Source of the DNA: Flagellimonas spongiicola
GTDB taxonomy: Bacteria; Bacteroidota; Bacteroidia; Flavobacteriales; Flavobacteriaceae
Assembly (NCBI RefSeq): GCF_023502425.1
Contig: NZ_JAMFMA010000002.1
Span: forward strand, 1-64,000
Direction: 5' to 3'
DNA length: 64,000 bases
Shown here: piece by piece, positions 1-10,045 of the stretch
Position numbering within the stretch: position 1 is the stretch's first letter
How the letters are laid out: every line of letters starts with the position of its first letter
Position numbers and translations under genes: made by a program
The notes under the pieces: model-generated
Databases searched by the model: none
The model's input: only the letters and a program-made list of their open reading frames with translations
What the model was told of the DNA's origin: nothing

Positions 1-56
1 TCCAAAACCCTTTCCCGACACTTAAAAAACGCCCAGCCTTATCAGCTAAGCGGGTG

Positions 57-88
57 CAAATATAAGCAGGTTATTTTTATCCAACAAA
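57..88 (-). promoter_or_regulatory. Leftward promoter for a gene beyond the left edge
   Basis: On the minus strand a TTTG (complement of 85-88) is followed by 20 nt and then TATATTTG (complement of 57-64). This matches the Bacteroidota housekeeping promoter TTTG-N19-21-TAnnTTTG. The transcript would run out of the window to the left, so its gene is not visible. It is divided from the porin gene, which also reads leftward, by about 90 nt. Confidence 0.6.
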
Positions 89-177
89 CAGTTTTTCGGA
101 TATTTTTTTCAAAAAAAACAGACTAATTTGTAACATGCTGTTTTTCAACAGGAAATTAATTTAGAGTTAGGACAACT

Positions 178-2232
178 TTAAGAAAAGAAATTCCAAACAA
201 GCCCAAACCGAATCACAAAATCCCGATATGGATAGTTTGGCGCTGAATAATATTTTGGCTCTGTAGAAAACAAAGTATTGAAATGTTCTGCCTTTAAATA
301 AATTCTTGTTTGCCTCACTTTGGCATTAATAAAAAAGTCCAATAAAGGGTATGCCCCGAACTCTTCATTATTCTGAATATAGAATTCACCCAACAAAGGA
401 TTGTAGGCATTCATATTATAGGAAGTAAAATATTTAAAGGTCACCCCTGTTTGTATGAACATTGCCTTTTTGAAAATATCATTGGAATAATAAAGAGTAT
501 TTCTTGTCAATAACTGAGGCACGTTCATCACCTGATTGTCCTGTGTTACCTCCTGATAAAGTACGGTATTTGCCAAGGCCCATTTTCTCCAATTGAGCTC
601 CTTGAAATATTTTACCCTCAAATGATTAATTGTACCGGCTTCTTGAAACGGTTTTACAAAAGCGGTTTCCTGTCCAGCATCAATTTGATCCTGGCTGGCC
701 GTGGATTGAAAATAGGTATAGTTGTCAATAGCACTATATTCTGCTTCCAGTTTACCAAGCAGTTTGGAATCCAAACCGAAACGGATATTTTGAATCTGCT
801 GATTCTCGAATGCCCCTGTATTTAACCAATTGTAATTTCTGTAATCACTTTGGTATAGCAGGAAATTAAAATCTGGCATTCTAGACGAGGCATGGATAGC
901 CCCGGTAATCCTGATCTTATCGTTCAATTGATAATCTACCTGCGCATTAAACGTATTTCCGGTTAAATCACCTGTAATGGTGTAATTAACGTCCCCTTGC
1001 AAACTCAATCTTCCCAAATCCTTAAAGTAGGTGCCTCCTATACTAAGCTCCTCACCTTCCAATTTATTTGGAATTATACCCTCATCAGTCTGCAATAAAC
1101 TGTTGAAGAAATAATTATAGTTATAAAGACTCGCCGTTCCTGTCAATCGCCCCAAAATTCGATTGGAAAACTCCGCTGATACTTTATTGAACATTGTCTT
1201 AAGTCTAGCTCGGTCCTCTATTGGAGTTACAAAAGGGTCATCTCCAAAAGCACTATTTTGTGCCGTTTGGGTAAAATCGTAAAACTTGGTTTCGTAAGTA
1301 AATTCATGCCCTAGCGACAATGAGGTAGGGAGACCTTTGGTGGAATCCTTTTTTACATTGAACAGTTTTAATTGATGATCAAAATAATAACGTTTGCCAA
1401 GAATACGATTATTGGCATCTGTAAATTGCACATCAATCCTGGAGCGATCACTAAATTCATCTTCGCCTCCTTCAAATTGCTCTCTTACCAATAGTCCGCC
1501 ATTTTCTTCAGCTTCCAAATCTTGTGCTGCAATATGTCCGCGTATTGCATAATTTCCTTTTTCATTGGAATATGCAAAAGTGGTTCGGAAATTACCTGCT
1601 TGCGTTTGATCAAACCTATATTTCCCCAAGGACCTAAAACCCTTGTACGCTATTGATGCACTAAATCGTTTGGAAAAATTAAAAGCCAACAAGGCATCAA
1701 GCAATTGCCCTTGCTCCAACGTAGTTTTGAACATTAACTCCGTCATTGGTGTGGCTACGTTATAATAATTGATATCCTCCACTTCGAAATAATTGGAATG
1801 TATGGCACTGGCGCCCAGTCTAGGATAATAGGAGTCCCTGCCAAAGGTTCTTCCCAGCGTATTATAAGGCCTACCAATGTTTTCAAAAGGCATCAATTCA
1901 AAGTCGTCGGTGCGCAGGTAGTTGTACTTATATTCTTTATGGATTGTCAAGGATGTATCCAATATAATGGTATCCCTTGCATATGAGATAATCTTGTAAT
2001 CTTTTATGGAAATAGTGTCTACTTGTTGTACTACGGTTTTGGGCCGTCTAAGCTTTGGTTTTCTTACCTTAATGGAATCCCGACTTCTTAAGGAATCCAA
2101 TTCCATTTTTGGACGTATGGAATCGTTTTCAACAACAATAGAGTCTGTTTCTTTTGGAGGTGGAATGGAATCCTGTTGTGCAAACAAGGAAAAACTCAAC
2201 AAAAAGAATAGGGCAAAAAATAATATTCTCAT
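178..2232 (-). CDS. Putative outer-membrane porin (Porin_10-like)
   Basis: 684 residues. A signal peptide (about 1-18, ending before QQ) is followed by a Ser/Asp/Lys/Pro-rich linker (about 20-65) and then a long run of alternating hydrophobic and polar segments typical of a beta-barrel, ending in an aromatic residue cluster (WNFFS). This layout matches the uncharacterised putative porin family of Bacteroidota (Porin_10). It should sit in the outer membrane; substrate unknown. It is divergent from rnhB. A TAnnTTTG box lies on its strand at 2251-2258, about 20 nt before the ATG, without a clear -33 partner. Confidence 0.75.
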   Translation of the reverse strand: MRILFFALFFLLSFSLFAQQDSIPPPKETDSIVVENDSIRPKMELDSLRSRDSIKVRKPKLRRPKTVVQQVDTISIKDYKIISYARDTIILDTSLTIHKEYKYNYLRTDDFELMPFENIGRPYNTLGRTFGRDSYYPRLGASAIHSNYFEVEDINYYNVATPMTELMFKTTLEQGQLLDALLAFNFSKRFSASIAYKGFRSLGKYRFDQTQAGNFRTTFAYSNEKGNYAIRGHIAAQDLEAEENGGLLVREQFEGGEDEFSDRSRIDVQFTDANNRILGKRYYFDHQLKLFNVKKDSTKGLPTSLSLGHEFTYETKFYDFTQTAQNSAFGDDPFVTPIEDRARLKTMFNKVSAEFSNRILGRLTGTASLYNYNYFFNSLLQTDEGIIPNKLEGEELSIGGTYFKDLGRLSLQGDVNYTITGDLTGNTFNAQVDYQLNDKIRITGAIHASSRMPDFNFLLYQSDYRNYNWLNTGAFENQQIQNIRFGLDSKLLGKLEAEYSAIDNYTYFQSTASQDQIDAGQETAFVKPFQEAGTINHLRVKYFKELNWRKWALANTVLYQEVTQDNQVMNVPQLLTRNTLYYSNDIFKKAMFIQTGVTFKYFTSYNMNAYNPLLGEFYIQNNEEFGAYPLLDFFINAKVRQTRIYLKAEHFNTLFSTEPKYYSAPNYPYRDFVIRFGLVWNFFS

Positions 2233-2250
2233 TCCAGTCTATTGGTCAGG

Positions 2251-2258
2251 CAAAGGTA
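2251..2258 (-). promoter_or_regulatory. -7 box of the porin gene
   Basis: The complement reads TACCTTTG, an exact TAnnTTTG match, 19 nt before the porin ATG. I see no good TTG at the expected -33 distance, so this is a half-supported promoter. Confidence 0.35.
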
Positions 2259-2369
2259 TATGTTTTGTTTCTAAAGAAATGTGAAAGTTTATTTCACAAA
2301 ATCACAAGGTTTTCCAATTGCATATTTCTTCTTAGTTTTCGGTCCCGCTACGGTTAATTGTTCAATCCT

Positions 2370-2966
2370 ATGCTCAAAAGTCATTTTAAATTTTCAAATG
2401 AAGCAGGCACCGATGAAGCTGGACGTGGTTGTCTTGCCGGACCGGTAACTGCCGGTGCCATAATTCTACCTGAGGGATTTAAGAACAGCATACTTAATGA
2501 CTCCAAGCAACTATCGGAGTTAAAACGCGAGAACTTGCGACCTATCCTAGAGAAGGATGCAATAAGTTTTTCAGTTTGCCATGTTTTTGAAGATGAAATT
2601 GATAAAATCAATATTTTGAACGCCTCCATATTGGCCATGCATAGAGCACTTGATGGGTTAACTTCCATACCGAGCATGATTCTAGTAGACGGTAATCGAT
2701 TTAAACCCTACCAAGATATTTTATATGAATGTGTGATCAAGGGTGATGGAAAGTTCATGAGTATTGCGGCCGCATCTGTCTTGGCCAAAACGCACCGAGA
2801 TGCTTATATGCTAAAGATTCATGAAGAATACCCTATGTATAATTGGAAAAAGAACAAAGGGTACCCAACGAAAGAACATCGCGAGGCCATCAAAAAATAT
2901 GGAATTACGAAATACCATCGAAAAAGTTTCCGACAACTTCCAGAACAGTTGACACTGGGTTTGTAA
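2370..2966 (+). CDS. rnhB: Ribonuclease HII
   Basis: 198 residues. Removes RNA from RNA/DNA hybrids and starts ribonucleotide excision. The family signature GTDEAGRG is at 13-20, supplying catalytic Asp15 and Glu16; Asp107 (in LVDGNR) and Asp126 (in KGD) complete the DEDD site, and IAAASVLAK follows. Length is normal for the family. The frame is open from a TTG at 2358, but the ATG at 2370 leaves a normal N-terminus and is preferred. It is followed after 28 nt by a large lipoprotein gene on the same strand, so the two may be co-transcribed. Confidence 0.96.
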   Translation: MLKSHFKFSNEAGTDEAGRGCLAGPVTAGAIILPEGFKNSILNDSKQLSELKRENLRPILEKDAISFSVCHVFEDEIDKINILNASILAMHRALDGLTSIPSMILVDGNRFKPYQDILYECVIKGDGKFMSIAAASVLAKTHRDAYMLKIHEEYPMYNWKKNKGYPTKEHREAIKKYGITKYHRKSFRQLPEQLTLGL

Positions 2967-2994
2967 AATCCTAAATTTGTGTCAAACTTCAAAA

Positions 2995-5454
2995 ATGAAA
3001 TCTAAGGCGCTTCTACCCTTATTAACCCTATTCTTTCTTTGTTGTAAACCCGAAGTGCCACGCACAGACGATCTATTGGGGCATGTTTTACCAAATTCCA
3101 CGTTGCTTATTAAAATCAATAATTTGTCCAATTTTAAAAGCGAGTTGAAAAATAGTTCTTTTTTGGACATCACACAGGAAAACGGGCTTTTTAAGGCACT
3201 CACTGACAAATTGGACGGCCTACAGTACCTGAATACTGATGATAATGCGCTGGTTGCATTTTATGAGGTTGGAAAGAACAACCACGAATACATCCTGACC
3301 TTAAAGCGCAACCAAACTAAATTTGACATTGATAGTTTGGAAAACAAAACTGTTGAAACCCTGACATATGAGAATAATTCCATCACCAAATACACCTTGG
3401 ATGGAAATGAATTCTATAGTGTTGCACAAGGAGATGCACTTCAAATAGCTTCCAATCAAATCTTGATTGAGAATATTATCCGCTCTCCTTATCCAAAGGG
3501 AACCAATCGTAGTATGGAGCGTTTATACAATAGTTCAAGTACTAGTAAATCTGCAACCTTTTTCATGAATATGGATGAACCTAGCGCTATGGCATCCACC
3601 CACATGAAAGACGATCAGCAGACATTGGATGCTTTTGCTGATTGGATAAGTTTGGATTTTACAGCCAACTCCGACCAAATAAATTTTAGTGGGGTTACCT
3701 TGGCTTCAGATTCCACTCAAAATTTCATCAATTTATTCAAGGGCACTTCTCCTTTGCAGAACAAAACACCGCTCTATGCTCCTCAAAACACAAAGAGGTT
3801 GATCTCTTATACGTTTGACGATTACTCCGAATTTGCTAAGAACCAGAATGACTATTTGGATCGTGTCAAACCAATCGACACCTTGTTCAACACGGTTGAA
3901 GAACTTGGGGTTATAGAGGTAAATGCTGAAAAACTAGTACTTCTAAATGCTTACGGCACTGAAAATATATTGGATTTTGTGAACGCCGATAGCAATGGCA
4001 CGTCCAACTACCAAGGCAGTGAAATTATCGAATTAAAATCCCAAGATTTCCTGAACAAAGGATTTGAGCCATTGCTCAAGGATTTTAAGTCCAATTACTG
4101 CACTATACTAGAAAACACCTTCATATTTTCAGAAAATAAGGAGGGTTTGCAAACCTTACTCAGCAACTACAAAAGCAATTCTGTCTTTTCGAATACTGCT
4201 ACTTACTCATCTGCAACTGGCCAATTGGCCAATGAAGCATCTATACTTTATATCGCCAATGCGAATGGAATTGAACAAATGACAACATCGTATTTGACCG
4301 AGAGTCTATCTTCAATGTTTGATGCAAAAAAATTCGAGGAACATTGCTTTGCAGCCCAAGTAGTTGCAGATAACGGTTTTTCTCATGCGAATATGCTGAT
4401 CACAAAAATCGCCAAAAGCACTGTATCCAAATCCGTCACTCCCTTGTTTACCCTAGAGTTAGATACTGATTTGATCGTGGATCCCCAATTTGTTAAAAAC
4501 CATCGCACCAACAAACAAGAAATTGTAGTGCAAGATCAAAATAACATTTTGTATCTCATTTCCACGGACGGAAAAGTCCTTTGGAAAAAACAATTGGAGG
4601 GTAAAATCCAAGGTCGAATAGCGCAAGTGGACATCTATAAAAATGGGAGACTACAATTGGCATTTTGCACCAACAACCAATTTTTGATTCTTGATCGAAA
4701 TGGAGATGAAGTGGCACCGTTCAGCATAAGCTTTGATGGAGGCAACCTAAACCCCCTTTCCGTATTTGATTATGAAGGTCGAAAAGATTATAGATTTTTA
4801 GTTACCCAAGGCGAACGCGTGTTCATGTACAACAATCGTGGGAAAATAGTAGATGGATTCAAGTATACCCGTGCTCAAAGTCCGATATTGAATTCCCCGA
4901 AACATTTTAGAATTTCAAATAAAGACTATCTGGTGTTTCAACTGGAAGACAAAAGCCTAAAAATACTCCATCGCGCAGGAGGCGAACGATTGAAAGTTGC
5001 TGAAAAAATAGATTTTTCAGACAACGAAGTGTTTTTGTATAAAGATAAATTTACCGTTACCAATAAAAAGGGTGTGCTGCATCAAGTGGATTCCCGTGGA
5101 AAATTAACAAGTTCTAACTTCAATCTGAGCCCTGACCATGGTATGTACACCACAAGTAAAACCCTTGTTTTTATGGATGACAATATTTTGAGCATAAAAG
5201 GCAAAAAGGTGGAACTTGATTTGGGTGTCTACACCAAACCCAAGATTTTTTACATCTACGACAAAATCTATGTCAGCGTTACTGACATTCAAAACCAGAA
5301 AATCCATTTGTATGACAGTCAAGCCAAGAGCATTCCCAACTTTCCTGTGTTTGGCAACTCAATTATAGACCTAGTGGATATGGACAATGACCGCAAACTT
5401 GAATTAGTTGCCAAGGATCAAGAAAATTCCATCATTGTTTACCGCATGAATTAA
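2995..5454 (+). CDS. Large lipoprotein with C-terminal propeller-like repeats, unknown function
   Basis: 819 residues from the ATG at 2995; the frame is open from a TTG at 2977, but the ATG gives a clean lipoprotein signal (hydrophobic stretch ending FFLCC, lipidated Cys16 or 17). The N-terminal half has an alpha/beta look without motifs I recognise. From about residue 480 on there are repeated short units such as STDGKVLWKK, NNRGKIVDGF and DSRGKLTSS, which resemble blades of a PQQ-like or WD-like beta-propeller. It follows rnhB closely. Probably anchored in an envelope membrane and binding something through the propeller, but no role can be assigned. Confidence 0.8.
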   Translation: MKSKALLPLLTLFFLCCKPEVPRTDDLLGHVLPNSTLLIKINNLSNFKSELKNSSFLDITQENGLFKALTDKLDGLQYLNTDDNALVAFYEVGKNNHEYILTLKRNQTKFDIDSLENKTVETLTYENNSITKYTLDGNEFYSVAQGDALQIASNQILIENIIRSPYPKGTNRSMERLYNSSSTSKSATFFMNMDEPSAMASTHMKDDQQTLDAFADWISLDFTANSDQINFSGVTLASDSTQNFINLFKGTSPLQNKTPLYAPQNTKRLISYTFDDYSEFAKNQNDYLDRVKPIDTLFNTVEELGVIEVNAEKLVLLNAYGTENILDFVNADSNGTSNYQGSEIIELKSQDFLNKGFEPLLKDFKSNYCTILENTFIFSENKEGLQTLLSNYKSNSVFSNTATYSSATGQLANEASILYIANANGIEQMTTSYLTESLSSMFDAKKFEEHCFAAQVVADNGFSHANMLITKIAKSTVSKSVTPLFTLELDTDLIVDPQFVKNHRTNKQEIVVQDQNNILYLISTDGKVLWKKQLEGKIQGRIAQVDIYKNGRLQLAFCTNNQFLILDRNGDEVAPFSISFDGGNLNPLSVFDYEGRKDYRFLVTQGERVFMYNNRGKIVDGFKYTRAQSPILNSPKHFRISNKDYLVFQLEDKSLKILHRAGGERLKVAEKIDFSDNEVFLYKDKFTVTNKKGVLHQVDSRGKLTSSNFNLSPDHGMYTTSKTLVFMDDNILSIKGKKVELDLGVYTKPKIFYIYDKIYVSVTDIQNQKIHLYDSQAKSIPNFPVFGNSIIDLVDMDNDRKLELVAKDQENSIIVYRMN

Positions 5455-5583
5455 AACCGCTTTACTGCCACTTATACATTAGTTCAAACAAATCATACAT
5501 CTTGGCTAAGGACCGGGTGATTTCTTTTGTAGTTTACCTAGAATCTTTTTGTTTAAAGAACACACAATCAAAACACTATAAAA

Positions 5584-6915
5584 ATGAAAACCTCATCCCC
5601 TGGCAAAATCCTTTTGGGTTTTGTTTTTGTCTTTGGCTTTTGTCTTAATGGCAATGCCCAATTTTTTAAAAAACTGGCAAAAAAGGCCGAGAAAGCAGCG
5701 GAACGAACCGTTGAAAGACGCGTAGAAAAGGAAACTTCCGAAAAAACAGATCAAGCACTTGACAGTATACTTGAGCCAGGCTCTGGAGGAAACAAGCAAG
5801 GGCCTAATCAACCGCAACCAACAGGAGGTGACCCTAATGCACAAGGTGGGCAGTCTGGTAATGGGCAAACCACAGCACCCTTAGGTTCCAGTGGCCCAAA
5901 AACCATTCAAGTATATAGTAAGTTCGATTATGTCCCAGGAGACAAACAGTTGTTCTTCGATGATTTCAGCAACGATTTTATCGGTGACTTCCCTTCTAAA
6001 TGGAATACTAATGCCGGTGGCGAAGTAGTCACTCTTGGTGAATCTCCGCAAAAATGGCTTGGGTTAAAATCTGGATACAATATTTATTACATTCCCAATG
6101 CCCCTCAACTCCCTGAGGAGTACACTATAGAATTTGATATTGCAGCTGTTGGATTGGACCGAAATACCTCTTCAACCGCACAACTTCAAATCATGCTCAG
6201 CAATGATGAAAAATTTGCAGAAGGTTCCAACTACGCTTATGCCGAAATACCTTTTTGCCAATACGCTGCAATTGGGGTAACCGTACAAAATAGAATCAAT
6301 AACAGACGGGAAATCCGTAGCACGGTGAAAGCGGACTTCCGTGATGAGATTTTAGATAACCCACATATATCCATAGCGGTGAACAAACTTCGATTCCGAC
6401 TTTGGGTCAATGAAGTCAAATACATTGATGTACCTCAATTGGTTCCAAGTGGCTCTGTTCTAAATACCTTAAAATTCCACATCAACAACTTTAAAGATGG
6501 CAAAGAGGGCGTTTTCATTTCCAACCTTAAAATTGCGGAGGGTGGCGTTGACTTAAGGCGCAAATTGATAGCAGAAGGAAAAATTTCCACTAATGGTATA
6601 TTATTCGATACTGGGTCCGCCAATATCAAACCGGAGTCCATGGGTATCATTCGACAGATCTTCCAAGTACTCCAACAAGATGCCACCATCAATTTGAAGA
6701 TTGTTGGACACACGGATAGTGACGGAAGTGATACGAACAATATGGATTTATCAAAGAAACGCGCCGAGTCGGTCAAAAATGCACTGGTTTCCGTTTATGG
6801 TGTCAACGGCAATCGATTGACCGTTGATGGAAAAGGTGAAAGTGAACCCCTAGCGGATAACAGCACTCCAGATGGCAAGGCACAAAACAGACGAGTAGAA
6901 TTTATCAAACAGTAA
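5584..6915 (+). CDS. OmpA family protein
   Basis: 443 residues. Signal peptide (about 1-26, ending GNAQ), then a Lys/Glu-rich helical stretch, a Gly/Gln/Pro-rich linker (about 60-105), a beta-rich domain of unknown type (about 110-330), and a C-terminal OmpA domain (about 332-443) that binds peptidoglycan. The OmpA domain shows VGHTDSDGSD and the closing NRRVEF. It likely tethers the outer membrane or a surface complex to the cell wall. The next gene starts 2 nt after its stop, so they form an operon. Confidence 0.88.
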   Translation: MKTSSPGKILLGFVFVFGFCLNGNAQFFKKLAKKAEKAAERTVERRVEKETSEKTDQALDSILEPGSGGNKQGPNQPQPTGGDPNAQGGQSGNGQTTAPLGSSGPKTIQVYSKFDYVPGDKQLFFDDFSNDFIGDFPSKWNTNAGGEVVTLGESPQKWLGLKSGYNIYYIPNAPQLPEEYTIEFDIAAVGLDRNTSSTAQLQIMLSNDEKFAEGSNYAYAEIPFCQYAAIGVTVQNRINNRREIRSTVKADFRDEILDNPHISIAVNKLRFRLWVNEVKYIDVPQLVPSGSVLNTLKFHINNFKDGKEGVFISNLKIAEGGVDLRRKLIAEGKISTNGILFDTGSANIKPESMGIIRQIFQVLQQDATINLKIVGHTDSDGSDTNNMDLSKKRAESVKNALVSVYGVNGNRLTVDGKGESEPLADNSTPDGKAQNRRVEFIKQ

Positions 6916-6917
6916 TC

Positions 6918-7598
6918 ATGAAAAATGTGTTAATCAGCTTATTGGCATTTGTAATCGGAATTTCCGGTGCATGTGCGCAAACGGACTGCAGTAAATACTA
7001 TCCTATTTCCGATGGGGCCAAATTTGAAATTTCCCTGTACAATGGCAAAATGAAGAAAGAAGGAAAAGTAGCGTATTCTGTAATCAATGATGGCGGAGAC
7101 AAAATTTTGTATACCATGGAAATGTATGATAAGAAAGATGCTCTTTTGGGAGATTCCACTTATGGTATGCAATGTGAAAATGATGGGGTTTCTATTGATT
7201 TTAAATCGATGATGAATTCTGGGATGACCAGCCAGTTTCAAAATATGGAAGTGGATATTAATGGCAACAATATTTATTTGCCCAACAATCTGTCTGTATA
7301 TGATGTGTTACCTGATGCCGAAATGGAAATTACCGTTACCGGTGCTCCTATTGCGATGACATCAACTATAAAAATGGTGGACAGGACTGTAATTGGTGAA
7401 GAAGCAGTTACTACTCCTGCAGGAACATTTCAGTGCAAAATATTAACCTATACCACTGAAATGAAAATGGGCATCAAAAGTTCAGGGTATACCAAACAAT
7501 GGCTTGCAGAAGATGTTGGAATGGTTAAAACCGAAGATTACAATAAAAAAGGAGGGAAATTAAGAAGCATCAGTTTGCTTACTTCTTACCAACAATAG
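6918..7598 (+). CDS. Secreted TapB-like / DUF3108-like protein
   Basis: 226 residues. Signal peptide about 1-21 (ending GACAQ). The rest is beta-rich and contains VTTPAGTFQCKIL and TKQWLAEDVGMVKTE, which resemble the TapB/DUF3108 group of periplasmic beta-sheet proteins that often start with a PISDGAKFE-like segment as here. No catalytic motif. It begins 2 nt after the OmpA-family gene and so is co-transcribed with it, which suggests an envelope role. It is followed by a hairpin terminator at 7621. Confidence 0.72.
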   Translation: MKNVLISLLAFVIGISGACAQTDCSKYYPISDGAKFEISLYNGKMKKEGKVAYSVINDGGDKILYTMEMYDKKDALLGDSTYGMQCENDGVSIDFKSMMNSGMTSQFQNMEVDINGNNIYLPNNLSVYDVLPDAEMEITVTGAPIAMTSTIKMVDRTVIGEEAVTTPAGTFQCKILTYTTEMKMGIKSSGYTKQWLAEDVGMVKTEDYNKKGGKLRSISLLTSYQQ

Positions 7599-7620
7599 TT
7601 CGTTAACCAACCAAAAAATG

Positions 7621-7650
7621 AAAGCCGGGGTCTATACCTCGGCTTTTTTT
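7621..7650 (+). terminator. Intrinsic terminator, overlapping the lipB 3' end
   Basis: Stem AAAGCCGGGGT / ACCTCGGCTTT (one G-T wobble) around a short CTAT loop, followed by a run of T on the plus strand. It ends the OmpA/TapB-like operon. The same stem contains the last codons and TAG stop of convergent lipB (7632-7634), so coding and termination signals overlap. Confidence 0.85.
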
Positions 7651-8348
7651 GTGATTAGTTCTGCTTCAAAGAGGTCATTGAAATGGTAGAGCAATTTTTG
7701 TTTTATCTCTTCCATGTCCACTTCCTTTTTTCCTAATTCCACATTTAATGAGGTAACAGATTTATCCTTAATCCCACAAGGTATCATCAAATCAAAATAC
7801 CCAAGGTCTGCATTAATATTAAATGCAAATCCATGCATGGTTACCCAACGACTTGCCCTAACACCCATGGCACATATTTTTCTGGCAAACGGTGTTCCAA
7901 CATCCAACCATACTCCCGTTTCGCCTTCAGAACGTTCAGCTTTCAGGTCATATTCTGCCAATGTTCGTATTACTATTTCCTCCAAAAGTCGAAGGTATTT
8001 ATGGATATCCGTGAAAAAATTATCCAAATCCAATATGGGGTAACCTACAATTTGTCCTGGACCATGGTAGGTAATATCCCCTCCTCGATTGATTTTGTAA
8101 AAAGTTGCCTCCTTCTCCTTTAGTTGGGCTTCATTGACCAAAAGATTATTGATATCACCACTTTTACCCAGTGTATAAACATGCGGATGTTCAACAAAAA
8201 GAAAATGGTTGGGAGTTTCAGTTGTAGTACCTGATCTTCTATTCTGGATTTTTAAGTCTACAATCTTTTGGAAAAGCAATTCTTGATAATCCCATGTATC
8301 CTTATAGTCCTTAAGCCCCAAATCCTGCAGTGCAACTTTTTTATTCAT
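7632..8348 (-). CDS. lipB: Octanoyltransferase LipB
   Basis: 238 residues. Moves octanoyl from acyl carrier protein to lipoyl-dependent enzymes, the first step of lipoate synthesis. Seen: RGGDITYHGPGQ (88-99), the catalytic Lys157 in RKICAMG, HGFAFNIN (172-179), and the acyl-thioester Cys191 in IPCGI. Length and motif order are standard. The final residues are encoded by the arm of a terminator shared with the convergent operon. An ATG start at 8348 is used. It is separated from the next minus-strand gene by 32 nt. Confidence 0.96.
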   Translation of the reverse strand: MNKKVALQDLGLKDYKDTWDYQELLFQKIVDLKIQNRRSGTTTETPNHFLFVEHPHVYTLGKSGDINNLLVNEAQLKEKEATFYKINRGGDITYHGPGQIVGYPILDLDNFFTDIHKYLRLLEEIVIRTLAEYDLKAERSEGETGVWLDVGTPFARKICAMGVRASRWVTMHGFAFNINADLGYFDLMIPCGIKDKSVTSLNVELGKKEVDMEEIKQKLLYHFNDLFEAELITKKAEV

Positions 8349-8380
8349 CCTGCAAAGATACGAAGCACCTCTATAGAAGC

Positions 8381-9121
8381 CTAGTCTTCCAGCTCTACCT
8401 CCAAATCCAAGGCAGAGGGGTTTTTCATGAGTTCCATAAATCCAACTTCGAGGAATAGTGTCTTGCCATCTGCACTAAAAGTGGCTCCTTCCACATTTGC
8501 GGATTTCACCCTTCTTGGGAAGTGGTATTTCAGCGTATACGTTGAGCCAGAAAGAAACATCTCAGCGCCTTGTAAACTGTCCAACCCTTGTTGAAACAAA
8601 ACTTCGTCCAGGATTTTGGCCTTTCTACTAAAAGTTTTCTTGTCGAAAGTATAGTTCACCTCAGTGGTTGGTTCCTCGGAGCCCAATCCACCCGGTTTAT
8701 CGCCTCCATTATCTGGCCCAAAAGTACTTGCGCCTTGAAAAGCGTTGAAGGCATCATTAACCTCTTCAACTTTGGTGAATTCACTGAACAAATCAAATTT
8801 CATCACCTTTTCTTCAGGATTCATGACCATATGCATGTTAAAGGGTTCCAAGCGCTTCAATTTTGCTTGTTCTTCTGGAGATAATTGGGCAATACTATCC
8901 TTTTTTTCTTCCAGTAAATCTTTAAAGGAAATGAGGGAATCAACGGCCTTTTCATCACTTTTCATCATTTCTTCCCCGGCCATTTCCATCAACTCGGACC
9001 CGTCAAAATTTATAGAGAGTTTACCAGTACCATCCTCATTGAGGTACATCTCCTCCGTAAAATTGCAGGCGCCAAGTAAAACTGTAAAAACAAGAAAAAG
9101 AATTTTATGGATAGTCTTCAT
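8381..9121 (-). CDS. Putative lipoprotein, unknown function
   Basis: 246 residues from the ATG at 9121; a TTG at 9130 is in frame but the ATG gives a clean signal (MKTIHK, hydrophobic core, lipobox LLGAC, lipidated Cys19). The mature part is rich in Glu, Asp, Met and Lys with a long charged helical region (about 45-110), then a Gly-rich stretch and a beta-rich C-terminus. I recognise no domain. It lies upstream of lipB on the same strand and may share its transcript. Confidence 0.7.
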   Translation of the reverse strand: MKTIHKILFLVFTVLLGACNFTEEMYLNEDGTGKLSINFDGSELMEMAGEEMMKSDEKAVDSLISFKDLLEEKKDSIAQLSPEEQAKLKRLEPFNMHMVMNPEEKVMKFDLFSEFTKVEEVNDAFNAFQGASTFGPDNGGDKPGGLGSEEPTTEVNYTFDKKTFSRKAKILDEVLFQQGLDSLQGAEMFLSGSTYTLKYHFPRRVKSANVEGATFSADGKTLFLEVGFMELMKNPSALDLEVELED

Positions 9122-9264
9122 AATGGTCAATATTTTTTGTGTTGGATTATTTCAACACCTAAAATAACCATTCACGCACAAAGAGCCACATTTAATCGTT
9201 GGGATCATATGGTTTTTGTCGAAAACACAGAATTTAGCGTCCGCAACTATTTTCGTATCTTTTA

Positions 9265-10035
9265 ATGGCTATGAAAATAATTGTATTTCACTCTATTATC
9301 TGCCTTTTTTTTCTGCTATTGGGTAGTTCCTGCACAAAAAACCAAGCTGAAACCACAATACAGACCAATGCAAATGAGAACGTTGCCCTGAATAAGAATA
9401 AAATCGAGAGCAACGAAGATGATACCGCTCAAAAAATGCTGTATTATGCTGCATTAGGTGATAGCTATACGCTTGGTACTGGCATTTCTGAAGAAGAAAG
9501 TTTTCCCAATCAACTTCAAACTTCGCTAGCGGTACAATTAAACACACGCATCAACTTAGAAATATTGGCCGTAAATGGTTGGCGTACGGACAATCTATTA
9601 AGCAATTTTCAAGAACTAGACAGGGATTCCTATGATTTGATAACGCTCTTGATTGGTGTAAACAATCAGTTTCAAGGTCTTGATTACGAAAAATTCACGA
9701 TGGAATTCAGTGAACTCGTCGAACACTCAATTAATCTAGCCAATAATAAGCCAGAACGTGTCATACTCATTTCAATTCCGGATTACACCTATAGTTCCTT
9801 GGGAAGCGTCTATGCTTCTGATGAGGATTCTTCCGAGATAGACAAGTGCAACGGGTTTATAGCCACTATTGCTGAGCAAACAGGTTGCCAGTTCGCCGAT
9901 TTTACGGATATCAGCAGAAAAGGTCTAGAAAAACCTGAGTACATAGCTCCGGATGGATTGCATTTATCTGCCTTGGCATACGAAGAATTTGTGAGCAGGA
10001 TACAACCTATGGCTTACTCCGAGCTTGCAGATTGA
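9265..10035 (+). CDS. SGNH/GDSL hydrolase lipoprotein
   Basis: 256 residues. A lipoprotein signal (hydrophobic stretch ending LLGSSC, Cys23) precedes an SGNH fold: block I ALGDSYTLG with the nucleophile Ser, block III GVNNQ with the oxyanion Asn, and block V DGLHLS with the Asp-His pair. It is therefore an esterase or lipase/acylhydrolase of the GDSL type acting in the envelope; substrate not deducible. It is divergent from the lipoprotein gene at 8381-9121 and monocistronic. Confidence 0.88.
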   Translation: MAMKIIVFHSIICLFFLLLGSSCTKNQAETTIQTNANENVALNKNKIESNEDDTAQKMLYYAALGDSYTLGTGISEEESFPNQLQTSLAVQLNTRINLEILAVNGWRTDNLLSNFQELDRDSYDLITLLIGVNNQFQGLDYEKFTMEFSELVEHSINLANNKPERVILISIPDYTYSSLGSVYASDEDSSEIDKCNGFIATIAEQTGCQFADFTDISRKGLEKPEYIAPDGLHLSALAYEEFVSRIQPMAYSELAD

Positions 10036-10045
10036 AATCCAAGTT

